64,000 nucleotides of DNA, from the NCBI GenBank assembly GCA_046328225.1, contig JAXLWZ010000012.1, forward strand, positions 44,869 through 108,868, read 5' to 3'. Shown in pieces: positions 48,801 to 56,589 of this stretch (position 1 is its first letter; every line of letters begins with the position of its first letter). This DNA is from Amarobacillus sp046328225 (GTDB lineage: Bacteria > Chloroflexota > Dehalococcoidia > Tepidiformales > Tepidiformaceae). Under the pieces are notes generated by a model. The model ran no database searches. It was not told the DNA's origin and was given only the letters and a program-made list of their open reading frames with translations. Both the position numbers and the translations under genes were made by a program.

Positions 48801-49399
48801 TCCAGCCCTCGGTCACGGCTACGCCGACGAACACGCCCACGCTGACGCCCACCCCGGCGAAGGCGAGCAGCGGCACCCTCCAGAGGACCACGCCCACGCC
48901 CGCCGACACCGGCCGCCGCGTCACCCTCGCCGACCAGAAGCCCGGCCTCGTGATCGACCCGCTCCCCGCCGAGGACGGCGTGCTGAAGTGGCGCGTCGCG
49001 CCGCGGACCCCGGGCCAGTACACGGTCACGTGGACGGTGTCCCAGTTCTGCGGCGACGGTGAAAAACCGTGCCCGGTGAGCTCCGCCGCGTTGCCCCTCT
49101 GCGAGGCCGGCGACGGCGCGACGTGCCCCCAGGGCGAGCGTTCGTCCTTCGCCTTCGATGGCGCGAGCGCGAACGGCGGCATCGTCGTCACCATGCGGCT
49201 CGCCGATACCAATCCCGAGGTCTGCACCGTGAAGGCAGCGTTCACCTGGAACGGTGACGGGCGCCGCGGCACCGAACACGCCACCTACACCTGCTCCGGC
49301 GCCAGTGCGCTTGGCTGGCCGCTGCTCGCGGTCGCCTTCCTCGCCGCCGTCGCGGCCGCGACCGTCCTCGTGCGGAGGTCGCAGCTGTGGCCGCGATAG
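45812..49399 (+). CDS. Large secreted surface protein of twelve 75-residue repeats with a C-terminal membrane anchor
   Basis: 1195 residues. A signal sequence (about 1-32) is followed by twelve tandem units of exactly 75 residues (about 56-938), most with EYYGSGWKSLGTTGADG, LLPANLTFA and TRDGIRNEKVQ. A Thr/Pro/Ser stalk (about 940-1035) follows. Next comes a six-Cys globular domain (about 1040-1165), a hydrophobic segment (about 1168-1188) and a basic end (RRSQLWPR). The stalk should be heavily O-glycosylatable. The C-terminal domain, membrane helix and Arg cluster resemble a sorting signal. The exosortase-like gene overlaps its 3' end by 13 bases, so this protein is the prime candidate substrate of that enzyme. 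Confidence 0.88.
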   Translation: MARTIAGGAAALAFIAFWMTLLVAGVHGAPPAVAADPAHVCVLDSRGAGLAGARIEVYRGGWKEIGVTPDTGCVGIEASSAVTTFAATRDGIRKELVGKATSAATIVFQTVSVTWELQSSTGEGLSGGAAEYYANGWNSVRTTGRSGTVTVELLPANLTFAMTRDGIRNEKVQHTAKDPVVIFETVAATVHLASSEGKPLAAGEAEYYGSGWKSIGTTGADGNAVKELLPANLTFAITRDGIRNEKVQDLHSSTIVPFATVAATAALTDSTGKALEGGAAEYYGSGWKSLGTTGAGGRAALELLPANLTFAMTRDGIRNEKVQDLRTSNVVQFATVAATVALSDSTGKGLEGGVAEYYGSGWKSLGTTGADGRAARELLPANLTFAITRDGIRNEKVQDLHSSTVVQFATVPATVLLVTSAGTGLDGGAAEYYGSGWKPLGTTGADGRAVLELLPANLTFAVTRDGIRNEQVHDLHSGTTVRFATVAATVALSTSDGAGIEGGRAEYYGSGWKTIGLTGADGLAVKELLPANLTFAMTRDGIRNEKVQNLGTSPKVIFTTVATTVRLVDSHGTGLAGGEAEYYGAGWKSLGTTGADGLAVKQLLPANLTFAVTRDGIRNEKVQDSHGNAIVVFATVAADALLRTSDGKGLDGGVAEYYGAGWKSLGTTNGDGHAVKELLPANLTFAMTRDGIRNEKVQNLATSATVTFTTVPVAVVLQTSAGKGLDQGVAEYYGSGWKSIGTTGADGRAVKELLPANLTFAMTRDGIRNEKVQNTATSATVTFTTVAATVSLLSSDGKALDGGVVEYYGAGWKALGTTNGDGHAVKELLPANLTFAITRDGIRNERVHNLATGASLAFKTVAVHVVVYDDAGTEASGAKVEYYGGGWKSLGVTNKEGIATKELLPANLTFAATASNRRSEQVQDITANASLVFGKRAGATMTPTATATRTPSPTATATGTATLTATPTATTTVSPTVTGSPSPSPSPSPSPTATPTLQPSVTATPTNTPTLTPTPAKASSGTLQRTTPTPADTGRRVTLADQKPGLVIDPLPAEDGVLKWRVAPRTPGQYTVTWTVSQFCGDGEKPCPVSSAALPLCEAGDGATCPQGERSSFAFDGASANGGIVVTMRLADTNPEVCTVKAAFTWNGDGRRGTEHATYTCSGASALGWPLLAVAFLAAVAAATVLVRRSQLWPR
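45977..48625 (+). repeat. Twelve tandem 225-bp coding repeats
   Basis: Units start at residue 56 of the protein and every 75 residues after it (131, 206, 281 and on to 881). The first unit is degenerate and the last is truncated. Central units share long near-identical stretches at DNA level, so recombination could change copy number. Confidence 0.9.
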
Positions 49400-49989
49400 C
49401 GCTGGTCGCCGGTTCGGTCGCCTGGCTCGCGTGTGTGCTGTTCTTCTGGCGTGCGCGGGCCTGGCTCCCGTATTACGCCATCGGCGCGTCGGGAGCGGCG
49501 CTCCTGGTCGTCGTCGCCTCGCGGGAGGTCTTCCCCGTCGAACTCGGATTGCGCATCGCCACGGTGCAGTGCGTGGGCCTCATCTCGGCGCTGCTGCACC
49601 TGGGCGCCTCGCCCGCGCCCGAGGCCGGCACCCTGCTCGTGTCTGGCTTCGGCCGCAACGAATGGACCCACTTCAGCGTCGGGCTCGAATCGTCCGGCCT
49701 GCTCGAAGCCGCCACCCTTGGCTCGCTGATCGCCCTCTATCCACGCGGCGGGCCCCGGGAGCGCGCCGCCACGGTCGTCGCCGCGATCGCCGCGAGCTTC
49801 ATCGCGAACGTCATCCGCGTGCTGGTGATCGTCACGATTGTCGGTTTCGGCGGTCAGGGTACCCTCGATTTCGCGCACCTCTTCCTCGGCCGCGTCCTGT
49901 TCTTCCTCATGGCGATGGTGCTCTTCTGGCTCGCCATCACCCGGCCGATGCTCCATACCGTCGAAGCGCGCCTGCGGGGAGGCCACTGA
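49387..49989 (+). CDS. Exosortase/archaeosortase-family membrane protein, XrtG-like, with Ser in place of the catalytic Cys
   Basis: 200 residues; the GTG lies 13 bases inside the end of the repeat-protein gene. About six to seven membrane helices. The triad region of exosortases can be traced: GLESSGLLEA (101-107) where the family has Cys, FIANVIRVL (Arg144) and FAHLFLGRVLFF (His164, Arg169). The position expected to be Cys reads Ser102, and the only Cys residues are 16 and 62. Exosortases cleave and relocate C-terminal membrane anchors of surface proteins. It is followed directly by a family 2 glycosyltransferase, as in XrtG loci. Confidence 0.7.
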   Translation: MAAIALVAGSVAWLACVLFFWRARAWLPYYAIGASGAALLVVVASREVFPVELGLRIATVQCVGLISALLHLGASPAPEAGTLLVSGFGRNEWTHFSVGLESSGLLEAATLGSLIALYPRGGPRERAATVVAAIAASFIANVIRVLVIVTIVGFGGQGTLDFAHLFLGRVLFFLMAMVLFWLAITRPMLHTVEARLRGGH

Positions 49990-51326
49990 TGGGGCCCGCC
50001 GGCGCAATCGGCAGCCTCAGCTTCTGGGGCGTGTGGCTCATCCTCCCCATCCTCATCGATGGCTCGCTGGCGATGATCTACCTCGCCTCGCGCCTCGCCG
50101 GCCGCACCCCGCGGCTGCCTATCACCACGCCCTGCACCCCACCGAAAGGCGTCTGGCCGCGCGTCACCCTGCTCGTGCCCGTCTACAACAGCGAAGGCGG
50201 CCTCGCCCGCTGCATCGAGTCCCTCAAGGCGCAGACTTACCCCTCCCACCTCCTCGAAATCCTCGCCATCGACAACGGCAGCCGCGACAACTCCTTCGGC
50301 GTCTTCTGCGAAGAGCAGCAGCGCGAGTGGCCGGGCGCCCTGCACTGGCTCTCCACCTTCCACCAGGGCAAGACCTGGGCGCTCAACGTCGGCATCCACT
50401 ACGCCAGCGGCGCCTACGTCTTCAACATCGACTCAGACATGGTCCTCCACCCGGATGCCGTCGCGAACATGGTCGATGCCTTCGAACGCGACGACGACCT
50501 CGTCTGCGCCACCGGTGCGGTCGAAATCGAACCCGGCGCGCACGGCAGCGGCCCGATGCGTCTCATCCACGAATGCGAATTCCAGGAGTACTACTTCGCC
50601 TTCAACGTCGGCCGCCGTTTCCAGGCCCGGGGCTCGTCGCTGTTCACGATGGCCGGGGCGTTCAGCGCCTTCCGCCGCGAAGCGCTCCTCCAGACCCACC
50701 TCTACGATGCCTCCACCGTCGGCGAAGACACCTTCATGACCTTCGAAATGCACGAGCGTTTCCCCGGCAAGCGCGTCGGCATCGTCACCACCGCCGTCGG
50801 GTACACCGAACCCATCCCGTGCGTTCGCGCGCTCTATGCGCAGCGCACCCGCTGGCAGCGCGGCCAGATCGAGGCCATCGCCGCCCACCCGAACCTCGCC
50901 CGGCGCGGCATCTTCCACCGTGGCTTCTCACCCGTCCGCACGCTCGTCACCGACCACACGCTCGCCTTCCCCCGCGTCGCGTGGACGTTCGTCATGCCCG
51001 CGCTCGCCTTTTGGGGCTACTCGTGGCTCACGGTCGCGATGGCGATGGTGGTGCTCTACGCCGGCTATATCGTCATCGAAGGCTTCACCTGGCTGACGAA
51101 CGCGCTCATGGTTGTACCGCCCGCGCGCTCCCGCATGCTCCGTGGCTGGTGGACCATCCCCGTCATGCCGACCTACCGGTACTTCGTCTTCTGGCTGCGT
51201 TTCGCCGGCGTGCTCACCGTGCTCACCGAGCCGCACCAGTGGCGAACGACCGACCCCATCACCGCGAGCCGCGGCGAGCTGCGCCGCATGTTCGGCCGCC
51301 GCCCGGCCGGCCAGCGCGCGGCCTGA
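49989..51326 (+). CDS. Family 2 glycosyltransferase, exosortase-G-associated type
   Basis: 445 residues from the ATG at 49989, overlapping the exosortase-like stop (TGATG). An N-terminal membrane helix precedes the GT-A domain: TLLVPVYNSEGGLARCIESL, the metal-binding NIDSDMVLHPD, EDTFMTFEM as the acid/base region, and QRTRWQRGQ (QxxRW) as in processive synthases. Several membrane helices follow at the C-terminus. This cellulose/hyaluronan-synthase-like layout fits TIGR03111, the glycosyltransferase paired with XrtG. It could extend a glycan on the repeat protein or make a separate polysaccharide. Confidence 0.85.
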   Translation: MGPAGAIGSLSFWGVWLILPILIDGSLAMIYLASRLAGRTPRLPITTPCTPPKGVWPRVTLLVPVYNSEGGLARCIESLKAQTYPSHLLEILAIDNGSRDNSFGVFCEEQQREWPGALHWLSTFHQGKTWALNVGIHYASGAYVFNIDSDMVLHPDAVANMVDAFERDDDLVCATGAVEIEPGAHGSGPMRLIHECEFQEYYFAFNVGRRFQARGSSLFTMAGAFSAFRREALLQTHLYDASTVGEDTFMTFEMHERFPGKRVGIVTTAVGYTEPIPCVRALYAQRTRWQRGQIEAIAAHPNLARRGIFHRGFSPVRTLVTDHTLAFPRVAWTFVMPALAFWGYSWLTVAMAMVVLYAGYIVIEGFTWLTNALMVVPPARSRMLRGWWTIPVMPTYRYFVFWLRFAGVLTVLTEPHQWRTTDPITASRGELRRMFGRRPAGQRAA

Positions 51327-51329
51327 ACC

Positions 51330-53513
51330 TCAGCGGTCCGGCGGCCGGAACGTCGTGCGAATGAAGTTCACGAGGTGCCACATCTGCTCCTCGGAGAGCT
51401 TGCCCGCCCCCTTCCCCCACGCCCGCATCTCCGACTGCGGCACCCCATCCCGGATGAACAGGTAGAGCTGCCCATCCGGGTGCTGCGGCGCGTGCACGGT
51501 CAGGTCCAGCGGGTATGGGTTCAGGTCCAGCCCCGCGGGTGGATGCCCATCGGCCCCATGGCACGAAGCGCACTGCTGCGTGTACAGGCTTCGGCCCGCC
51601 GAGATGGAATTCTGGTCCGGGTAGATCGGGTTCGAGGGCAGGTTCGTCGAAAGCGGCGCATCGCGATGGACCCCGAACAGCAGCAGCGTCCCAAAGCCGA
51701 AGCAGAGCGCCGTCGTGGCCGTCGAGCCCCGGCTCCATGCCTTGCCCAGCTTCGCCAGCTCCCGCCGGAAGATCGCGATCCCCGCGCCCGCCAGCAGCGC
51801 CGCGAACCCCGCGAATTCGTTCGAGGTCATCCCCGCGGCCGGGTTCGACCACGCCCCCGCCAGCGCCACCGAGACCACGGGTGCGCCCGCCGGCCGGATG
51901 TCGAAGTACCCGATCGCGTCGTCAGCGTTTGGCCGCCGGACTTCGGTCTCGATGCGCCAGTTCCCTTCGAGCGGCAGGTAGGGCCCTGCGCCCACGTACG
52001 TCCCGGCGCCGCCCTGCGCCGCGAGGATGAGGTTCGAAGCCCCCACCGTCTGGTCGTCCTGGTACCGGAACGTCAGCCGCACGCGGTCCGCGGCGAACGG
52101 CGCGCCCGACGGCTCCGTGACCGTCACCTTGAACGTATTGAGCCCCGTCCGGTTCGGGTCGACCTGCATCCGCAGATTCAGGCCGCCCGCCTGCACGGTG
52201 CGGTCGAACGTCGTCTCCGCGCGCCCTTCAGGGATGGACTTCGCCACCGTGGTCTGCGTCAGCATCGCCGCCGCGACGAACACCCCGAGACCAACCAGCG
52301 CCTCCGCCGTCGCGACCGCGATGAAGCGCCGCGGCTCCCCTGGCGCCAGCGCCGCCAGCCGGTGCCGCCCTCGCCGCGCGTTGTACAGCCCCAGCCCGAG
52401 CAGCACGACCATGAGCCCAAGCTTCACCGTCAGCGTGACCCCGTAGCGCGTCTCCCAGAGGCGGCCCGGCGTATCGAGTTGCACGAGCGAGCTGAGGAAC
52501 CCCGTCGCCAGCAGCACGAACACCAGCACCGAGGCGAGCAGGCTGAACTTCGGCAGGAAGGCGGCATACTTCCCGTCGCGCAGGCTCACCCGCGCCGCCA
52601 GCGCGAGCCCGATGACCGCGCCGATCCAGAGCACGGCCGTCACGCCGTGGGCCATATCGATCGCCTGTGCCCAGTTACTCCCGGCGCCCGCCGCGGCATG
52701 GCTCGTCGCCGTGAACGACCACAAGAACACCGCGATGCCACCGAGCGCGCCCCACGCCGCCATGCGCCGGTTGTCGGGCGCGAACGTTGCCATCACGGCG
52801 ATGAGCACCGTCGCCCCGTACCGCGCGATGAGGTAGTTCCCCGCCCGTGTATCGATGAGCACGTCGAGCAGCGCAAGGTCGCGGTAGACGTCGCGCAGCG
52901 TCCAGATGTTCAGCACCGTCGCCGATGCCAGCACGGCCGCGCCCAGCAGCACGACACGGCTCGCGGCCGTGGCCGCGCCCTTGCCTTCGAAACCGAGCAG
53001 CAGCACCACCGCGCCTGCCGCGGCCAGCAACAGCCCGAACAGCGCCAGCGCGCGCACCGCGACCCCATCGGCCAGCGGCGCCGGGTCCGTCTCCGTCGTC
53101 AGCCCGCCGAGGCTGTTCACCTGGTCCGGGAGGCTGCCGTCCGCGCGCAGCACCGTGAACGGGTACGCGCCGCGCAGCGCATGCCCGTCAATCGTGGACA
53201 CGTTCGCCCAGAGGACGTTGTAGATGCCCGGCTGCAGCACCGGCAGCGCCACCCGCAGCGTCACCCGGTCGTCCATCACCTCGGCGGCCGGCAGGTTGAG
53301 CGCGTTGCCGCTCGCGTCGAGCACCTGGATCGAGCTTTGCCTCCCGGAGAGGGGCTCGCTGAAGACGAGCGCGACCTCCGCGGGTGATCGCTGTACATAA
53401 CTGTTCTCGCCCGGCTCCGCCCGCAGCAGCGCCGCATGCGCCGAAGCCCCCATCGGCCGCGCCATCGCGACGACGGCCATCGCCACGAAGACCGCGAGGA
53501 GCGCGCGCCTCAC
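51330..53513 (-). CDS. CopC-CopD-cytochrome c fusion protein
   Basis: 727 residues from a GTG at 53513 that overlaps the stop of the CopC gene. A signal peptide (1-27) is followed by a CopC-like domain (about 28-125; mature start HAALLRAEPGE, with His after cleavage) and the CopD membrane domain of about eight helices (about 145-400). Next come a beta-sandwich domain (about 430-550), one or two helices, and a C-terminal cytochrome c domain with CASCHGADG and a distal Met in VPQSEMRAWG. CopC/CopD handle periplasmic copper. The haem domain suggests copper-linked electron transfer, perhaps for oxidase assembly. The four-part fusion is uncommon. Confidence 0.85.
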   Translation of the reverse strand: MRRALLAVFVAMAVVAMARPMGASAHAALLRAEPGENSYVQRSPAEVALVFSEPLSGRQSSIQVLDASGNALNLPAAEVMDDRVTLRVALPVLQPGIYNVLWANVSTIDGHALRGAYPFTVLRADGSLPDQVNSLGGLTTETDPAPLADGVAVRALALFGLLLAAAGAVVLLLGFEGKGAATAASRVVLLGAAVLASATVLNIWTLRDVYRDLALLDVLIDTRAGNYLIARYGATVLIAVMATFAPDNRRMAAWGALGGIAVFLWSFTATSHAAAGAGSNWAQAIDMAHGVTAVLWIGAVIGLALAARVSLRDGKYAAFLPKFSLLASVLVFVLLATGFLSSLVQLDTPGRLWETRYGVTLTVKLGLMVVLLGLGLYNARRGRHRLAALAPGEPRRFIAVATAEALVGLGVFVAAAMLTQTTVAKSIPEGRAETTFDRTVQAGGLNLRMQVDPNRTGLNTFKVTVTEPSGAPFAADRVRLTFRYQDDQTVGASNLILAAQGGAGTYVGAGPYLPLEGNWRIETEVRRPNADDAIGYFDIRPAGAPVVSVALAGAWSNPAAGMTSNEFAGFAALLAGAGIAIFRRELAKLGKAWSRGSTATTALCFGFGTLLLFGVHRDAPLSTNLPSNPIYPDQNSISAGRSLYTQQCASCHGADGHPPAGLDLNPYPLDLTVHAPQHPDGQLYLFIRDGVPQSEMRAWGKGAGKLSEEQMWHLVNFIRTTFRPPDR

Positions 53514-54088
53514 GGCCGCTTTTGCACGAGAAGGAACGTCGTCCCGCTCCCGGCCACGAACATCCCGATGGCCACCGCCGCCAGCAGCACCCACGATGTC
53601 CCGTTCCCGGAGCCACCGCCCAGCGACGGCGCCGCCGAGCCGTTGCCGCCGGTCGCCGCCGCCGGCACCGTCTCCTTGAGGTTCACTCGCCCGGGCTGCA
53701 CCTGCGCCACGTTCGGGTCCCAGGTGAAGCTGAGCGCGCCCTCGGCCGTGTCGCCGTCATCGGCACTCAGCGTCTTCCACTTGATCGTGTACACCCCCGG
53801 GCGCACCCCGGAATGCGGCAGCGTGACGCTGATGTGCTTGCGGTCGGCATTGTCGATGACGGCGGCGATGAGCGTGATCTCGCGGCCGGAATCATCGAAC
53901 ACGTCGATGTCGTTCGCTTCGGCCTGCCGTGCCATGTCCTGCGTCATGATGATGTCGACGACCGTCGGCATGTCCTTCACGATCGCGCCGTCGCCCGGGT
54001 TCACCTTCGCCGGTTCCGAATGAGCGAAGGCGGTGCTCAGCGACGCGAGGGAGGCGACGACGGCGGCGACGATGGCGGCTGCACGCAT
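53510..54088 (-). CDS. CopC-domain protein with C-terminal membrane anchor
   Basis: 192 residues. A signal peptide ends at AFAHSEP, giving a mature N-terminal His as in CopC. The beta-sandwich contains DMARQAEANDIDVF and GVYTIKWKTLSADDGD, the usual CopC C-terminal strands. A Gly/Ser linker and a membrane helix (about 165-187) anchor it outside the cell. It is the first gene of a two-gene copper unit with the CopC-CopD-cytochrome c gene. Confidence 0.82.
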   Translation of the reverse strand: MRAAAIVAAVVASLASLSTAFAHSEPAKVNPGDGAIVKDMPTVVDIIMTQDMARQAEANDIDVFDDSGREITLIAAVIDNADRKHISVTLPHSGVRPGVYTIKWKTLSADDGDTAEGALSFTWDPNVAQVQPGRVNLKETVPAAATGGNGSAAPSLGGGSGNGTSWVLLAAVAIGMFVAGSGTTFLLVQKRP

Positions 54089-54212
54089 GAATCCAGTCTA
54101 GCCCGCCTCCGGTCACTAACAAGAAACGGCCGGACCGCGGGCGTTTTGACCATGCCGGTCGGTGCGTACAGTGGCAGGGCCGAACGCCGCGCTCCCCGGG
54201 AGGTTGTTGCCC

Positions 54213-54653
54213 ATGCCCTGGAAGGACCTCGAACTCGCCGACCCCGAACTCGCCGGCTTCGGCCGCGAACGGCTCCACGGCCGCGTGGCCTACCTGGGCA
54301 CGGCTCGCCCCGGCGGCGCCCCTCGCGTCCATCCCGTCACGCCCATCATCGGGGAGGGGCGCGCCTTCGTGTTTATGGAGCCCACTTCGCCCAAGGGCCG
54401 CGATCTGGACCGCGATCCCCGCTTCGCCCTGCACTGCGCGGTGAGCGACAACAGCGGCGAATCCGGCGAGTTCGCCCTCAGTGGCGAAGCGCGACGCGTG
54501 CCCGATGCCGCCACTCGCGAACTCGCCGCCAGCCTCGCGACCTACGAGATCGCCGATCGCTACGTCCTGTTCGAACTCCACCCCACGGCGGCGATGAGTA
54601 CGAGATATGGAGGCGGCCGGCCCGCGCGCCGGCAGTGGAACGGCGCGCGCTGA
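54213..54653 (+). CDS. Pyridoxamine-5'-phosphate-oxidase-family protein
   Basis: 146 residues from the ATG at 54213 with GGGAGGTT upstream. The split-barrel flavin fold is visible: GRVAYLGTARPGGAPRVHPV, then FALHCAVSDNS and GEFALSGEARRV. Such small PPOX proteins bind FMN or F420 and often reduce small molecules or scavenge haem. Substrate unknown. It is divergent from the CopC gene and converges with the last gene of the Mo-enzyme operon. Confidence 0.78.
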   Translation: MPWKDLELADPELAGFGRERLHGRVAYLGTARPGGAPRVHPVTPIIGEGRAFVFMEPTSPKGRDLDRDPRFALHCAVSDNSGESGEFALSGEARRVPDAATRELAASLATYEIADRYVLFELHPTAAMSTRYGGGRPARRQWNGAR

Positions 54654-54675
54654 CCGGCCGGCCTCCGGTCCGCTC

Positions 54676-55596
54676 CTAGTCCACGCCCGGTGCCGGCCGG
54701 ACCGATGCAACCAGTGCCAGGCCTGCTACCACCAGGGCCGATTGATACGTCGACTGCAGGCCCATTCCGCCGGCGGCCACCAGCAGCAGGCCGATGCACT
54801 CCGCTCGCCGCCCGCGTGCCCACAGCGAGAGCAGCGCCGCCGTGATGCCCGCCGCCGCGACGCCATACACCGCCGCCGGCAGCGAACCCGAGAAGCCCTG
54901 GTTCCAGAGCAGCAGGATGCGCACCGTCGGCGCCGCCAGCATCCCCGCGAACGCCATCGCGCCCGCCACGATCGCGACCGCTTGGAGCTTCGTCCCCGGC
55001 AGGCCGCCGGCGAACAGGGGCGTCATCATCGCGAACGCCAGCCCGAGGTACTCCGCCGCCGTCAGGAAGCCTCGCACCGCGTCCGTGTCGCCGCGGCCCG
55101 GCATCCCCGGCTGCTGGAGGAGGATGTTCGCACCGGCCGCCACCGTCGCGACCCCGAAGACGGCCCATGGGAGCGCCGCGCGCCCGCGCAGACCACTCGC
55201 GGCCACGCCCGCCAGCAGCGCCGTCGCTCCGAGGATCGCGGCCGCCGAAAGCAGTTCGCTCCCGCCCAACCGCGCGATCGCCGCGCCGCCCAGGAACACC
55301 GCGATCGCGACGCTCCCCGCCCGCAACCGTGCGTCGCCGCGCGCGAGCGTCAGCGCGAGCACCGGCAGCGCGGCCAGGAGCAGGACTACCGTCACGAAAT
55401 ACGCGAACCGCCCGATCTCGCTGATGACTTCATACGGACCGGCCAGCGCCTCGAGCGCCGGGATGTGTACCGCCGTCCGCGTGAACGTCCGCAGGATGAG
55501 CAGCTCGGTCAACGCCGCCGCGGCCAGCCCGGCCGTCAGCGGGCCGACGATTCCTCGCCTCACCCCGCTGCTGGCTGGCCGCGGCAGCGCGGTCAT
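54676..55596 (-). CDS. Multi-pass membrane protein at the end of the Mo-enzyme operon
   Basis: 306 residues with about eight to ten hydrophobic helices and few polar residues. RTFTRTAVHIPALEAL near the N-terminus is the only marked loop. It starts inside the gamma-subunit gene (ATGA overlap), so it belongs to the operon. A quinol-linked anchor or a cofactor exporter are options. No His pattern typical of cytochrome b (NarI/PsrC) stands out. Function unknown. Confidence 0.6.
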   Translation of the reverse strand: MTALPRPASSGVRRGIVGPLTAGLAAAALTELLILRTFTRTAVHIPALEALAGPYEVISEIGRFAYFVTVVLLLAALPVLALTLARGDARLRAGSVAIAVFLGGAAIARLGGSELLSAAAILGATALLAGVAASGLRGRAALPWAVFGVATVAAGANILLQQPGMPGRGDTDAVRGFLTAAEYLGLAFAMMTPLFAGGLPGTKLQAVAIVAGAMAFAGMLAAPTVRILLLWNQGFSGSLPAAVYGVAAAGITAALLSLWARGRRAECIGLLLVAAGGMGLQSTYQSALVVAGLALVASVRPAPGVD

Positions 55597-56588
55597 CGAC
55601 TCCGCTCCGCCAGGCGAGAACCGCCCGTCGCCAGCGCGACGCCAAGGCCGCTCAGGCCGACGAGCAGCCCGAGAGCCAGGAATACCGTCAGCTTGTTCGT
55701 GCCGCCGGCGCCCGGGGCGTCGCCGCCCATGATCGAGAGCTGCACGAACTGCGACACCGACTTCCGGCCGTTGCGGTCGCCTTCGCTGCCGTTCCAGACC
55801 GCGAACGCCATGTCCGTCTTCTGGCCATCGGCGAATGCGGCCTGGTTGCCGTCGGCGCCCGTGTAGGCACGTTCGAACACGACAGCCCAGTTGCCATTGC
55901 TATAGACGCCGTTGCCCTTCACGTCCTGCACCGTCGCCGCCGTGAGCGTGCCGAACGTCTGCGAAACGAGCGTCTGCACGGGACCCGCTTCCGGGTTTGC
56001 GTACGGGTTGCCCGCCGCCCGCGCCGTGAAGAAGAGCGTGTCGCGCGAAGGGTACATGTCGACCATCGCCCCCGCGTATACCTGCGCCGGCTCCTGGAAC
56101 CCCTTCTGGGAGTCCGCTCGCCAGTGCCAGATGTTCACGCCCGCGTCCGCCTGCCCCATGCAGATGGCCGGCACCGAAGTCGCCGCCCGCGCGGGGAATT
56201 CGACCGCGACCGCGTCCGCGAAGTCCTGCACACGCGTCGTCGATTCGTCCTGCGTCTTGTCCGCCCACTCGACACGGATGAGCAGCCGGTTATCGACGTG
56301 CAGCGCCTTCGCGTTGACCATCGGGATGCTGCCGCCGCCGGCGGAATAGGCGCCGAGCTGCGCCGTGAGCGGCACCTGCACCGCCACCGCGTCGTTCCAC
56401 GCCTTGTGATTCGGGTCGGTCCCCGGGTCGCTCGAAGCCGTGTACGCCGTCAGGCGGAGCGTCTGCGAAGCCGCCGGGTTCGCATCGAAGAGCTGCAGGG
56501 CACCCGCCGCGACCAGGATGGCCGCGACCAGCCCCAGTGTCCGCAACCGCGCGGACCGGAACCGTGGAGCAAAGTTGGTCTTGAACAC
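55593..56588 (-). CDS. Haem b-binding gamma subunit of a type II DMSO-reductase-family enzyme
   Basis: 331 residues from a GTG at 56588, eight bases after GAGGTC. A signal/anchor helix (about 15-35) and a C-terminal helix (about 300-320) bracket the ethylbenzene-dehydrogenase-related domain. ICMGQADAGVNIWHWRAD carries the likely haem Met ligand. FAVWNGSEGDRNGRKSVS carries the likely Lys ligand, as in EbdC, SerC, ClrC and DdhC. Its job is to pass electrons between the Fe-S subunit and a cytochrome or quinone. Unlike soluble EbdC, it appears membrane-anchored. Confidence 0.85.
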   Translation of the reverse strand: MFKTNFAPRFRSARLRTLGLVAAILVAAGALQLFDANPAASQTLRLTAYTASSDPGTDPNHKAWNDAVAVQVPLTAQLGAYSAGGGSIPMVNAKALHVDNRLLIRVEWADKTQDESTTRVQDFADAVAVEFPARAATSVPAICMGQADAGVNIWHWRADSQKGFQEPAQVYAGAMVDMYPSRDTLFFTARAAGNPYANPEAGPVQTLVSQTFGTLTAATVQDVKGNGVYSNGNWAVVFERAYTGADGNQAAFADGQKTDMAFAVWNGSEGDRNGRKSVSQFVQLSIMGGDAPGAGGTNKLTVFLALGLLVGLSGLGVALATGGSRLAERSR

Positions 56589-56589
56589 G

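Noticed and set aside
45755..49279. A 1174-codon open frame on the minus strand opposite the repeat protein
   Set aside because: It is the mirror of the GC-rich repeats, giving Gly/Arg/Ala-rich sequence with no family motif, no ribosome site and no signal peptide. The plus-strand gene has clear coding features.
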